DNA from: Mesaphorura yosii
Lineage: Eukaryota; Arthropoda; Collembola; Poduromorpha; Tullbergiidae
Assembly: GCA_009869945.1 (NCBI GenBank)
Contig: WIXG01000371.1
Span: 1-64,000, forward strand
DNA length: 64,000 nucleotides
Reading direction: 5' to 3'
Every line of letters begins with the position of its first letter. Position 1 is the stretch's first letter. Both the position numbers and the translations under genes were made by a program. Positions 32,785 through 43,800 of this stretch are shown piece by piece. The notes below the pieces were generated by a model. It made no database searches. It was not told the DNA's origin and saw nothing but the letters and a program-made list of their open reading frames with translations.

Positions 32785-34020
32785 ATGGCGTCGATGGAAA
32801 CCCGCTCCTTGTTTTGGTTCACGAGCATCGGCTCCTATTGCAAATTCCTGCCGTACAATCAGGACCTTCGTGACTACAGCTGCATAATCAGTGAAGACCC
32901 TGCAACTGGCGACAAGGTGTACGGCCCACTCGTGTACTGGGGCGACGGTCTTCACAGGAAGCTGTACCGCATCTTGAACGGGTTCACGATGTTTATGCAG
33001 CTGGCCGCCGTGTCAGGTGGGCTCTGGCTGGACTGGAACTTCAGTCTTTCGCTCATCAACCGCCTGCAACTGTATTTTCTCATGTCCGTCGTGCTCCTCT
33101 TCCTCGGCCTCCAGCTGACGACGCTCCTCTACTCACAGCGCATGTTTACCATGCAAAACTCGTACCTCCTCATCTGCATGCGCCTTTACGATCTACACAA
33201 GATTGACCAGCGGGAGAAGGACGGGGTCGAGATCTTCCTCAAAATTATGATCATCATCTCGTTCTCCTGTGTCGCGGTCCTCCCACTTTGGATCTGGTTC
33301 ATGGACCTGAATATCGTGCGGTTCCTCCGCGTGATCCTCGGGCCCGGAATCCTTCCTGGGGATGGGGATGGGGACGGTGACGAGGGTGAGATGGGCCACA
33401 AGGCGTGGACGATGGTGGGAATGATCCTGACCCCGCTTGGCGCAAGCCCAATCCTCCTCCAGGGGCTTGTGTCCATCTTCCACTACTCCTCCATGGCGCT
33501 CGTGTACACAAACACCGTCTGCAGAAGCCTGCGGCTCAGCCACTGGAAACCGGACCGCCACTGCAGCCACCAGCGCCTGCATGCCCTGATCATCTTCTAC
33601 AAAGGCCACATCATCTATCACAACTATGTCATGGAGGAAGCGAGCCGAGTCGTGCTCATGAGCATCGTTTTTGCGGGGGTGATCCTCACCTCCAGCCTCT
33701 TCGCTGGGATCAAATACTACGGACAGTTCCACCCGCTTCTCCTCCTCCTAGTAGTGTCGGCGGCCGTCTTCGCGTTCGTCATTTCGAAGATCCTCTTTCA
33801 GCTGGCGAACGTCCTCACGGACCTGAGCCTTGAATTTAGGAGTTCCTACCTGCGCAATGAGTGGCGATTAGGCAAAGAGGAGCGCCTCCGTCTCAAGTCG
33901 TGCAAGGAGATGGAGATTTGTGCCGGCTCGCTATTCAAAGTCACTCGGGCGTCGTATGTCACTTTCTTGTCCGACGTGGTGGTTCAAAATGTTATCAACC
34001 TGATTATATCCTATTCTTAA
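32785..34020 (+). CDS. Gustatory-receptor-like seven-helix protein, intronless
   Basis: The frame is open from 32746, but the first ATG is at 32785 (MASMETRSLFWF), giving 411 residues. Membrane segments are roughly LYFLMSVVLLFLGLQLTTLL, IFLKIMIIISFSCVAVLPLW, GLVSIFHYSSMALVY, VVLMSIVFAGVILTSSLFAG and LLLLVVSAAVFAFVI, with an amphipathic C-terminus. The end (EICAGSLFKVTRASYVTFLS, then DVVVQNVINLIISYS) has the placement of the arthropod gustatory-receptor C-terminal signature but not its TYxxxxxQF. An acidic loop, GDGDGDGDEG, is encoded by a GGGGAT-type repeat. It is a probable ligand-gated cation channel of sensory cells, if the family call is right. Confidence 0.6.
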   Translation: MASMETRSLFWFTSIGSYCKFLPYNQDLRDYSCIISEDPATGDKVYGPLVYWGDGLHRKLYRILNGFTMFMQLAAVSGGLWLDWNFSLSLINRLQLYFLMSVVLLFLGLQLTTLLYSQRMFTMQNSYLLICMRLYDLHKIDQREKDGVEIFLKIMIIISFSCVAVLPLWIWFMDLNIVRFLRVILGPGILPGDGDGDGDEGEMGHKAWTMVGMILTPLGASPILLQGLVSIFHYSSMALVYTNTVCRSLRLSHWKPDRHCSHQRLHALIIFYKGHIIYHNYVMEEASRVVLMSIVFAGVILTSSLFAGIKYYGQFHPLLLLLVVSAAVFAFVISKILFQLANVLTDLSLEFRSSYLRNEWRLGKEERLRLKSCKEMEICAGSLFKVTRASYVTFLSDVVVQNVINLIISYS

Positions 34021-34173
34021 TTGATTGCATAATTTAATTATTAATTCACGAAGTCACCACCCATCACCGAATATGAACCGAATAAAAAAAGTAGGCATTC
34101 GATTCGAAAATCCATGTACTCTTCAGGAGTCACGGTTTAATTTTTGTAAGTAATTTCGAAAAGAAATACACTT

Positions 34174-35166
34174 TTAGCGAAAACATGCGAATAGTTGAAA
34201 TGCGCAGAATTCACCTGCTGCAGGAGAGCAAGTTAAAGTGTTCGAATGACTTCGATTATCATTTGCAACCACGGTGCAATTGCCTGATCTTGGACATTTG
34301 AGAATAGGCCCCTGGCAGTTGCCCTCCGGATTTAAGAGAGTGGTGCACGCCAACTCAAAGCTGTCAGAACCAATCTTCGAAGAAAAGGTACAAGAAGACT
34401 TCCCGCAGGGGAAGACTCCCTGAAAACTTTCTCCGTCGATAGTAGCGTTTATCACGTAAATAAAATTTGGAGGAGCTACATCCCCACGCGTGATAACGCC
34501 TACAGAATTGGTGAAGTTGGATGTGCAGTTCATTCCTGTGCTACTATTAGTTTCGATGTAGGGATGGCTCAACTCCGGTGGAGTGCCTGCAGTAAAATGA
34601 GCACAATTTTCAGAATTGATAAGTATGAGCTGATCAGTGCTCTCGTACGTTTTACACAATGAACTGCTCCGCTTAAGTGAGAATTGACAGTTTTGTGGTC
34701 TTCGTTTCTGGAGTAATGCGAGAGAAAGAGTCGACTACCTGCTGAGTGAAATCTCTTTGGCGGCTTTCGAAATCCACAAATCCTGAAACTCAAGGGAATA
34801 ATGTAATATGTTCGCCGATAACAAAAACTGCCCGCCGTACCGTTTCTGAGAATACTCATCCCCAATCAGGAGGTACTGCTCCGAACAATCGACGTCTCCT
34901 CTCTCGTAGTGGCGGGTCCAGAATTCAAGCGCGCAGTTTCCGTTGGCTTTGAACGCCCATGTGCACTCTTCAGGAGCCAACGCCAAGTCTGCGTGTCGGT
35001 ATCCAGCCATGTAACGTCCTCGTTTACGTGTAACAGGAAAAGTGTGAACCTCGTATGATTCTCCTATCCTGAGACTTCGAATTAAATCACATTGCTCCCG
35101 ATTTCCTAAGCTCCAGCAAGAGCAGATGCAAACCAGAAGAGTGGACCAGAGAAGAACGAATCTCAT
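34174..35166 (-). CDS. Secreted cysteine-rich CUB-like protein, two exons
   Basis: Exon 1 is 35166-34739 and exon 2 is 34663-34174. The 75-bp intron is in phase, giving 305 residues. Signal peptide: MRFVLLWSTLLVCICSCWS. The remainder has paired cysteines and CUB-like strands: CTWAFKANGNCALEFWTRHY, GDVDCSEQYLLIGDEYSQKRYG and, after the intron, LILINSENCAHFTAG. A second Cys-rich half (CTSNFTNSVG, INATIDGESFQGVFPCGKSS, CQGPILKCPRSGNCTV) carries several N-glycosylation sites. CUB modules mediate extracellular protein binding; no protease domain is present. The exact family is uncertain. Confidence 0.6.
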
Positions 35167-35508
35167 TTTGTTTGACGAACGACCAACGACGGTTATTAGA
35201 AGAGTAAGAACGACAAGAATTGTTACTTCTCCTGGAGACTCACGAGTAACGAAATCAGATACCGAACAGTTAACAGAATTGGGTCAATCTCATTGTAACA
35301 CAATTTCAAAAATCTCAACATTGTGCAGTTGCATGAAACATGATTGTGTTGGTAAATGGAATTCAAAACAGCAGCCACTGGAATTCATAGCCAACTTAAA
35401 ACGCTGATATATTGAAGGCACAATCATCAAATCGCTCTGCTACGCAGACGTGTGCACATATATTCATCAAATTAGCCAGGCGTGACATCACCGAGCAGCA
35501 GCAATTGT

Positions 35509-36202
35509 TTAGCCGCACTTGTCGCCAGATTCCTGCCCTTCCTTGACTTTCGTTGAATCCGCCAGCTGGGCGCATCCACAGTACTTTTTTCTTGGGGAAT
35601 CTTTCGGTTTACAGACGTACGCTTTCTGTCCAGTGAGGCAAACCTTTTCAAAAAATGCAAACACCTTGTTCTTCGCCTGGTCACAAAGCTTCTCGCAAGT
35701 CCCTCCTTTGGATGCTGCGGTGCACTGCGAGCTCGGTGTCGGAGGCGCCGTGGCCGTGGCCTCTTGGCTGGGGACCTTCAAAGGGCAAAGAAATTAGGCC
35801 TGTGTCGCTCAACGTTCGTGCATTTGATTTCTGCCAGTGAATAGCTTACATTGGCATTGTTGAAGACGCAAAGTTTTGTGATGTTATTCACTGGCTTCCT
35901 GGAAAAGCATCCGGTTAACGTTTTGGGGAAATTGTTTGTATAAAACTCCTCGCATTCGTTCTCGCTCAAGTCACAGTTGACCAGCTGATGAATGCAAAAG
36001 ACATGAATTTCGGAGCATAAGTTGCTGTAGGCTGTAAGACAAAAGCCCGTACCTTTCTTTGAGGAGATGCAGCTTGATCTTGTGATCCGCGTTCTATGCC
36101 CGCGTCCGCTGCCACTGCTTCAACGAAGAATGCCGAGACTGCGAGGACTCCGATGACAACAGTAGCGGCGAGTAGATAAATCTTCATCATTCTCTGAATC
36201 AT
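35509..36202 (-). CDS. Secreted small cysteine-rich protein, three exons
   Basis: Exons are 36202-36053, 35984-35850 and 35775-35509. The 68- and 74-bp introns are both at phase 0, giving 183 residues. The N-terminal signal peptide is IYLLAATVVIGVLAVSAFF. The mature chain has Cys in exon 2 (NCDLSENECEEF, LTGCFSR, LCVFNN) and in exon 3 (SSQCTAASKGGTCEKLC, KVCLTGQKAYVCKP, KYCGCAQL, DKC), joined by a Pro/Thr/Ala-rich linker. Each module is on its own exon. No known family is recognised. It could be a structural, antimicrobial or venom-like secreted protein, and I assign none. It lies next to the CUB-like gene in the same direction. Confidence 0.65.
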
Positions 36203-36743
36203 ACACTTTAACGAAAGGAGCTCTAACTAAGAAGTCATGAACTCTTGCTGTCGCTTCTGTTGTTGGATTCCATTTATACTTGCACTACTTGAAATCCAAG
36301 TCGTAATTTAATGAACCAGCCCTCATTCAGCGTATGCCTGTTTTGCATCTCTTGGTGATAATTTGACGAATTTGACAATAGAGCGTAAACCAGGTCAGTC
36401 AATCATTATCTGAGGCTATTGTGTGTAAAACACGATCAAAGTCTTGACATGTTAGTCTCCTCGTAGTTGGTGCATGTTTACGAAAATTTCCGGCCTCAAC
36501 CACTCCTTCCAATTCCAATTCACAGAAATCACACACTTCATGTAAGTTAGTGGCATGTTTATTCACTCAAGTCACAATTCATTTCATACCCAAAATCACT
36601 CCAGCCACAGAGACGCATTACAGGTGCTTATTACAAATAACTTGTCGTACGTGAACAATGAATACTTTTGAATCTGTAGTTGTAGTCGGAGTCATGAAAT
36701 TTGGGTCTTAATATCACTCGGTAGCCATCTGTCATCTTTCATT
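36203..36743. other. Intergenic, no gene seen
   Basis: Upstream of the cysteine-rich gene and downstream of the UNC93-like gene. No coding signal. Confidence 0.4.
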
Positions 36744-39629
36744 TTAAATCGAAACACTTCCAGCCTCCGCTTCCGTCTTCTTCTTCTGTTGGCTACGACT
36801 TCGTTCGATGATCTCAATGAGGATGTAGCACACGAGGGAGAAGATCACGATTCCAATGTAGATAGCGAGCTTCAGCGACATGCACAGCCCACCACCGACC
36901 AGATAGACGAGTATGAAACCGAGCGCGATCCAAAGCCCGGCGTTCGTGAAAGCTGCTTCTGCGGTGTCCGGGAAAATGGCTCCGTACAGCGCCTTGACTT
37001 GTGGGGACCAAACTCCGTCGGCGACGCCCCACAACCCGGAAATCAGGAAGTACACGTAGAATTCGTCTGGGCTCGGAAGCCACGTGAGCATTGTCACCAT
37101 GCATCCGACGTTGATTGCACCGGCGGTCAAGAAAACTACCGGGCGGCCAACCCAGTACGTCACCCGCCCGATAAGAAGCGACGAAATGCATGCACAGACG
37201 CCGAAGCATGTCATGACGTAGCCAATGTTGTGGACACCCCACGCGCAGGCGATGTACGCGAGAGTAAAGTCGGCCCCAATAAACGCTTCTTGCATGCCCA
37301 GCCAGATAGACATCGGAATGATGAGCAGCTGAGTCGGCTTCTTCCAGTGATCGACCGTGGCAATCAGAAGTCCGGTGACTTTGGGCTTTTCCTTGGACTT
37401 GAGTTCATTCTCACCGTATCTGTTTAGAAAGTTCAAGATAAAGCATTGGCATTTGAATGATGGGTTCGTAAACCGGATACGATACACGCGGCATGCGATG
37501 AACTGCAGAAATGACCGAAATGGGAAGAATTCCAGAATCCGGTAAGGAATTCTTCCACCGAAGCTGTTATTAACTCGACTGCATGAAAGTAAACAACAAT
37601 AACAAGACTTGTTATTGTGCTTCGACCCTTGATTGCATAAAAAATTGCAGGCACTGCAAAACAGTTCCGCAGTTTTTCCAGCAGCAGCAGCCACAGCCAG
37701 GAATTGCATGCAATTTCATAATTCATGCCTAGCTCATAGCTCCGAGCTGGGATTTTACGACGAATGAACACGAACGTAAAAAAGTGAGATTAGAATGAGA
37801 ATCCTCCATTCATAAATCCTCCTTAGTTCTGGATTGTCTTTACGAAATATGCACACTTGAGTTAAGGAGTTAAGCCGAATCGCAATCGTTATCTAATGTA
37901 GTTTGAGCATGCAATTTAATTTTCTTGCTGCTGTGTGTTGTCATTCGCGTTATGTGAGCACGACCCCAAAATTACGTTCAGTTCCTTGTGAAAAATTTGC
38001 GTTAATGGTTTGGTTTGTTTTTCTGCACGAGCACAATTAATGTGAGTTTGAGCATAAGTACATTTTCTTGCTGCCATTGCACAGAAGGGCAGACAAGCCG
38101 CATGCCGCAAGCGCAGGCGAATTTGGACGAATTCGCAATTCAATGATAGAAATGATTTGGTGCAGGTAGTGAAGCTTGAAATAGTTGCATTCCACATTGA
38201 AAAAGTGTGTGAAGGTCTGCCTGGCCTGCAAATGTTGCATGATGAAAAAATTACTGTATTGAGCAACTTTAAATGCCGTGCACAACAGCTCAAGCCCATG
38301 CCTGATTTGGCCTTGCCGTAAGCCAAAAACATTGAAATCATGCAAGTGAAGTGTAACGTTAAACGCTGATTGGATTTGCATTCAGCTTGCGATTTGCGAT
38401 GCGCGCATGGAAATTGGCAGTTGGCAGATATTTCAGAAGATGCTATCGCTATCAATCAATTTTCAGGAATTCGCGTCTGCGCTGCCGTCTGGAATTGCGA
38501 TACCCATTATGCAATTTTGCAAGTCACATTCACGCCAATCTAAATGCAAATCACTTTTTTGTCGCTGGAGGAGCCTAGCATATTCTATAAATAGAAAAGC
38601 AGACACTGGTACTGGCGTACGCAAACGTGACGTGACCCACCTGACAAGCGAGTCCAGGAGGAAGAAAACGGTGGCCGCCGCTGCGATAGAGCATCCGACA
38701 AAGATTCCAAAGAGCAGGTACGTCTTGGAGTCGTCTGGTCCGCCGCCATGACTGGGACCCGCACCGGCTGGACAAAAATTTGGGCCGCAGCGTGAGTTGT
38801 CGAGCACTTCCGACTGATTGCTGGTACCCTCATTCTCTTGGGAGAGCACGGACGATGAAATCAGGTTGCCCCAAATTTGGGCGGAATGGAAACACAGGAA
38901 GAAGATACCAAAGAACTTCTGCAGGGCGGATTCGATGGGCTGCTGGGTTAAGAAGGCGTACTCTTCCGCAATCTGTGATCAAGGAGCAAGTGAAATTAGT
39001 CAGAAAAAAAGTCGGCACAGGAAAACTGTATGCAAACTACAATTACCTTTGCAATGTACGCCGATTTGGCGGCCCAAATGTGGGCCGTGCACACTCCCAG
39101 AAACGCTGCTGCAGGGATGAGCGTCCCGAAATGCGGGTAGAATTGTGAGCTGATGTAAACTGTGTAGCCTGCGATGGCCAGCACGAGGGTCGACTTGATT
39201 TTGAGTTTGTACATGACGAGCGGAGGCAAGAAAAGTGAAGCGATGATGGTGGACACGTAAATCGTGGCCAGGGAGTAAATTCCAAGACTTCCCTGCAATA
39301 CGACAGACAATAAGACGTGAACATGCACATATCGTCGATTTCCAGCAAATCAAGCTGTGACAACTGCGGTTTACCTCAGAATTGATCGAACTCTGTAGAT
39401 TCGCTGTGCCCATGAATGCACTGAAGAGGAGCGTGAAGGCGAAGCCAAGAATGAAGAGATTTTTGATTATTCGTCGGGGTTCGGAGGGTGCGTACGATTT
39501 TCGGCGGAGGGTCGCATTTTCTGAAAGACCCATGTCACTCGAACCGGAATTGTCACTGAGGCTCCCGTTGCCATTGAAGCCATTGTCGTGGTCAAAGTTG
39601 GGTTTCGTGATGTCGATGATTTTCTTCAT
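36744..39629 (-). CDS. UNC93-like major-facilitator-fold membrane protein
   Basis: Exons are 39629-39375, 39292-39047, 38972-38641 and 37419-36744. The introns are 82, 74 and 1221 bp, and phases close to 502 residues. After a 50-residue cytosolic leader (start MKKIIDITKPNFDHDNG) come 11-12 hydrophobic segments. Family marks are NLFILGFAFTLLFSAFMGTANLQSS in TM1, YTVYISSQFYP, AHIWAAKSAYIA, the large loop after FHSAQIWGNLISS with CGPNFCPAG, and in the second half SIWLGMQEAFIGADFTLAYI and DGVWSPQVKALYG. UNC93 proteins regulate potassium channels in nematodes and Toll-like receptor trafficking in vertebrates. The C-terminus is basic (RSRSQQKKKTE). An alternative terminal exon cannot be excluded within the long intron. 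Confidence 0.9.
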
Positions 39630-40802
39630 TTTGATGTGAGCGACAGCAAGTGCGGTCGTAGAAATTCTCAGATTGCCTCACGCTTTTGTACGTGTGTGTG
39701 TGATCGTGTCGTGTCTGCCTGCAGTGTACGACTGTTGCTGCTGAATGAAATGAACTTCGAAGCTCACAACTCGCTCGAATTGAGCAACAATGAAGGCAAG
39801 GGCAATGACAATGATTACAGTAAAGATGAGTTAACGTAGTGTAATTAACACGTGACGAGTTGTGGCGTGGCCTTTAAAGAAGTCAGACACACGTTACAGA
39901 GTCGTAAAATGAATGTGAACCTGAGGACCTCGACCGTAAAATTGACTGGACTGGAATTGTGTTAAAAAGTCTGGATAGGTCCTGATTTTATACCAATTCA
40001 ATCAACGAACGCGTACACACGTCAAAACAAGTCATACGCCACCCGCGTTTTGCGTCAAGTGCTTTACGGTTTCCTCCAAATTTTCGTTATTTTCGCCCTT
40101 TGGAGTCAACTCATCGCAGTTGAGTCATTCGCTGGATGCAAGTTGAGACATTGGAAAACTGTCCCAACCACAACCGCAAACGCAAACGCAACGCAACGCA
40201 ACATGCTTAATTGGCAATTTAATTGATTCATAATTGAGTAATTGGAGCTGTCCGACGCTGGATGCGTATTTCGTATTGATGAGCAATTTCCGCTATGAGG
40301 TCATGACTCTCGCAGCATTTTCCTCCAAACTCCTTTATTATCAACTGCCAGGAAAACGCAAAGCAAATCAATGCATCGTGAATTATTTCTTCATTTGGTA
40401 AAAGGTTGAACCGTAAAATACGAAATTAAGCTGACGTATTGAGAAAAATCAGCTATTAATTCATTTCCAACAAAACACGCACACGCACACGGCACACGAT
40501 TTTATTAATGCAGAGTATTAACAGGTACAATTTTACAATTGCAAGTCAAAGTTCATATTTTCAGCCTCAAACTTGACATTTGAGTCGAGTCTACACAATT
40601 TTCGCTTTCGCTTTCCAATCAGAAATCAACTTTCAATTTTCAGCTTGGCACAATTTCAAGTCAAGTCAAGTCCAATTCAAATCTAAGTCCAATTCCAAGT
40701 TTAATATTTACAAGGTACAAATTGCTAGTCTATTACTTGGCTTGGCTTGGCTAATTAGGTACAATACGACACGATAATTAAGAATGTGCTCAAAAATTAC
40801 AA
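39630..40802. other. Intergenic with simple repeats
   Basis: No gene seen. Simple repeats: (GCAAAC/GCAAC)n at about 40168-40201, (CACG/CACAC)n at about 40481 and CAAGTCAAGTC-type words at about 40655-40700. Confidence 0.4.
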
Positions 40803-43800
40803 TTACAAGAACTGGTAAATGCTGCTACAATTATTACTAATTCCACTGACACTGACGGGGTCTAGCGATGACACCGAATGAGAGTTACTGTTGCTGTTGC
40901 TGTTGACCGTCGCCGTCGACGTCGTGTCCGAAGGACACGGGAACTGCCTGCACCCGCCGATCATTGGAATCGCCATCGTCACGACCTTCGCGAAGCTCGA
41001 GTCTTCAATGATGTGTATCGACTCACACGCTGCGTTGCTGCTCCGCCGGCCGCGCCCACGCCCGAGTCGCTGGTCGAAGTCGAAGCGGTCTGAGCCCGCC
41101 GGCAGCGTCGCACCCCGCAAAAGCTTCTGCTTGCCTTTGCCGTTGGCTTTCGCTTTCGGCGACGGAGTCACGCTCACACTTGGCGTCTCAGCCTCGATGA
41201 CGATGCGGGGTGCGTTGGTGTAGGCGATGCTACTGCTCCGTCGCGTCGCTCCTCTGCAACTGCTCGAGCGCCGACTTCCACTGTTCCCACTAGTACTACT
41301 CGAGTACTGGTCAAAGTACGACGGCGTGGCGGTCGTTGTCGTCGATGCCGCCGCCGAAGTGACGATGCGGCCTTGGCGAGTGCGCGATCCCGCTCGCGTG
41401 CGCGTCTCGCGTGGGTTACGATTGTTGGGAGACTCGCACTCGTACTCTCGCAAGTGGGCGTGGCCAAACATGCTCACGGCAGCGCCGACACCCGCAACGA
41501 CTCCGTTTGCATGCCCGTTCATGTGGCTGTTTCCAGGCCCCAGCACGCAGCTGCTGCGTCGTCGCGCGACGCTCGAGCGCGACCGCCGACGGCTTCCTCC
41601 GCTGCTCCGCCGTCGGTGGTGCTGCTGGTACGGCGACTGGGACGTCGAGATGGGAAACAAGTACTGCAGACCAAAGTGGAGGCGGTGACTGCACAGAATG
41701 CGGGCAAACTGCTCACGGAATCGGTGGCAAGAGGCGATGTACGCGGTCGGAGTCCTGCAATGAAAAGAGATAAGAAAGACATGAGAAAATGTCGCAAGAT
41801 CTTGAATGCATGCACCCGCGAGATCTGAGCAGTGCAGTGCAGCCTAAGTGTCTGTGTCTAAGTAAGCCGTTAATTGGATTCCAATTTCACAGACCGGAAA
41901 TCTGAATCCACGCCGCTGAGAGAGCAGTCGCATCCGAGAATTTATCGTCTGAAATCTGCGAGTCGGCTCAGATAAGCTGAACGCTAAAGCTGAGCCCGGC
42001 CTCTCGCCTCATCTCCCTTTTTTCTCACATTGCACACTCACGCAGAATGTGCAAAATTATGATCAAAGCCATAGTCACAATACTACGTCACAACGCGTGA
42101 ACGTGTCTAAGTACCGCCGTCTTGGGCATTTAATGTGGAAATCAAATCGACGCCCGGATTGTTTGTGTATTTATGGTTTTGCGTAATAAAAATATAAACA
42201 TGTGTAATGGGCTTGTATTTTGCGCCGTGCCGTCTGCCATGGTCGTGTTTCGTGTAATCGGGACATGGCACAGTTAACACTTGGCGATGTCCAAATAAAC
42301 CCCGGAAACTTAAAACCCAGGCCACTCACATTTTCGCGTTCTTTTCACGTGCACTAATTAATTACGCCATAATTCCTAACTCGGTCTGGCCCGGTCCAAC
42401 TTTTTAATATTAGTCGGCCCAGTGCACCGCGCGCATTGCCCGGAGAAAGTTTGTTGTGAATGTAGGCCAGGTCAATTACTCTTTACTCGCGTTCGCGTCG
42501 CAAGTCCTCCCCATAAAATTGCTTCCCCATAAATTATATCATTAGCAGCACCAAAAGCAGAACCAGACGCAGAAAAAACATGCGCGATGCTTTCACCGCT
42601 TTCTGTTCGCTTTCGTTTTCGTCTTCTTTCAGATTTCCAATTAAACTAAAAACAAACTTTCGCCCTGTCTGCGCGCCCGTCTGTGTTTGAAGGCTTTCTC
42701 CGGCTCGCTTTCTCTTCCGCTCGTATTGCTCGTACTATAAAATGCTTTCACTTCCAACAATGTACCATGCGCTTTCAGCGCTGTGCCATGCTGTGCCGTG
42801 TTTAATCGCATTATCATTGCAATGGGACAACGCAATGGTCCGCGCATTGAGTTAGGCCGGAGAAAGTTGGCGACTTTCTCCATATTCATGTAACGGCAAG
42901 ATGGCAAGTAGAGTTTAACGTTTAATGACCACTGACAATGACGGGAGATAAAAATACGGTCGGAATGGACAATGGCCGCACATGAGACATGATTCGGTCA
43001 ACAGTATCCGCGTGTCGTGTCCGAGTTTTAGAGTCCATGCTTCATGTTCGCTATTCGCTTCACTGACTTGACGACTCTCACAACTGCTAGCTTGCCTTAC
43101 GGACAAGAGAAGAGACGAGACGAACTACGTGTAGGGCAACCCAGGAAGCAATAACGGACAGTGAACGGACAATGAAGCTGGCTGCTGTACAATGGAAGAA
43201 TTCAAGTGGAAAAAGTATGTGAAGGAGAACGACGAGCGACGAGTTGGTTGACCGACCGAACCGTTCAGACTAGCGACATGGCAGGCAGCACAGCAGACAA
43301 TGCGCAATGGAAAATTCTAAATCTACGGTGCGTAACACGAATTGTGATGGCAATTTAATACAATGACCAATACAATGGCTAGTTGCCTGGCCTAATGACA
43401 CTAATAACGTAATAACAACCTTAAAGCGTACGCCGATGGCGGTGAAAGTTGCCAGCTCATTTGAAGATTATTGTTCAAGATTACCGAGATGCAAGGCGCA
43501 ACGCGTTAAACGAAAAGAAATGAATTGTGAGTTGTCAGCCTGCCGAGTTAATGTATCGAAATGGGCCAAATACGCCACACACGGTGAAAGAGTAGGGAAA
43601 GCCTGGTGGGGTAATTTGAGACCACTACAGGAGAAAGAAACTGGAAGCGCTTTCAGTTTGCAAAGTGCGGCTTGGCGCTTTGACGAAAAATCTAGCGGAA
43701 GTTTCGCAACCGCCACATCCACTTTGTTCTGCTTTACGAACACGGCAGGCAAAAACGTACGAGTATTCAGATCAGAAACCAATTAATTTCGCTATTCACC

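Noticed and set aside
33193-33833. Long ORFs in other frames (179 and 142 codons)
   Set aside because: Shadows of the GC-rich receptor-like gene at 32785-34020.
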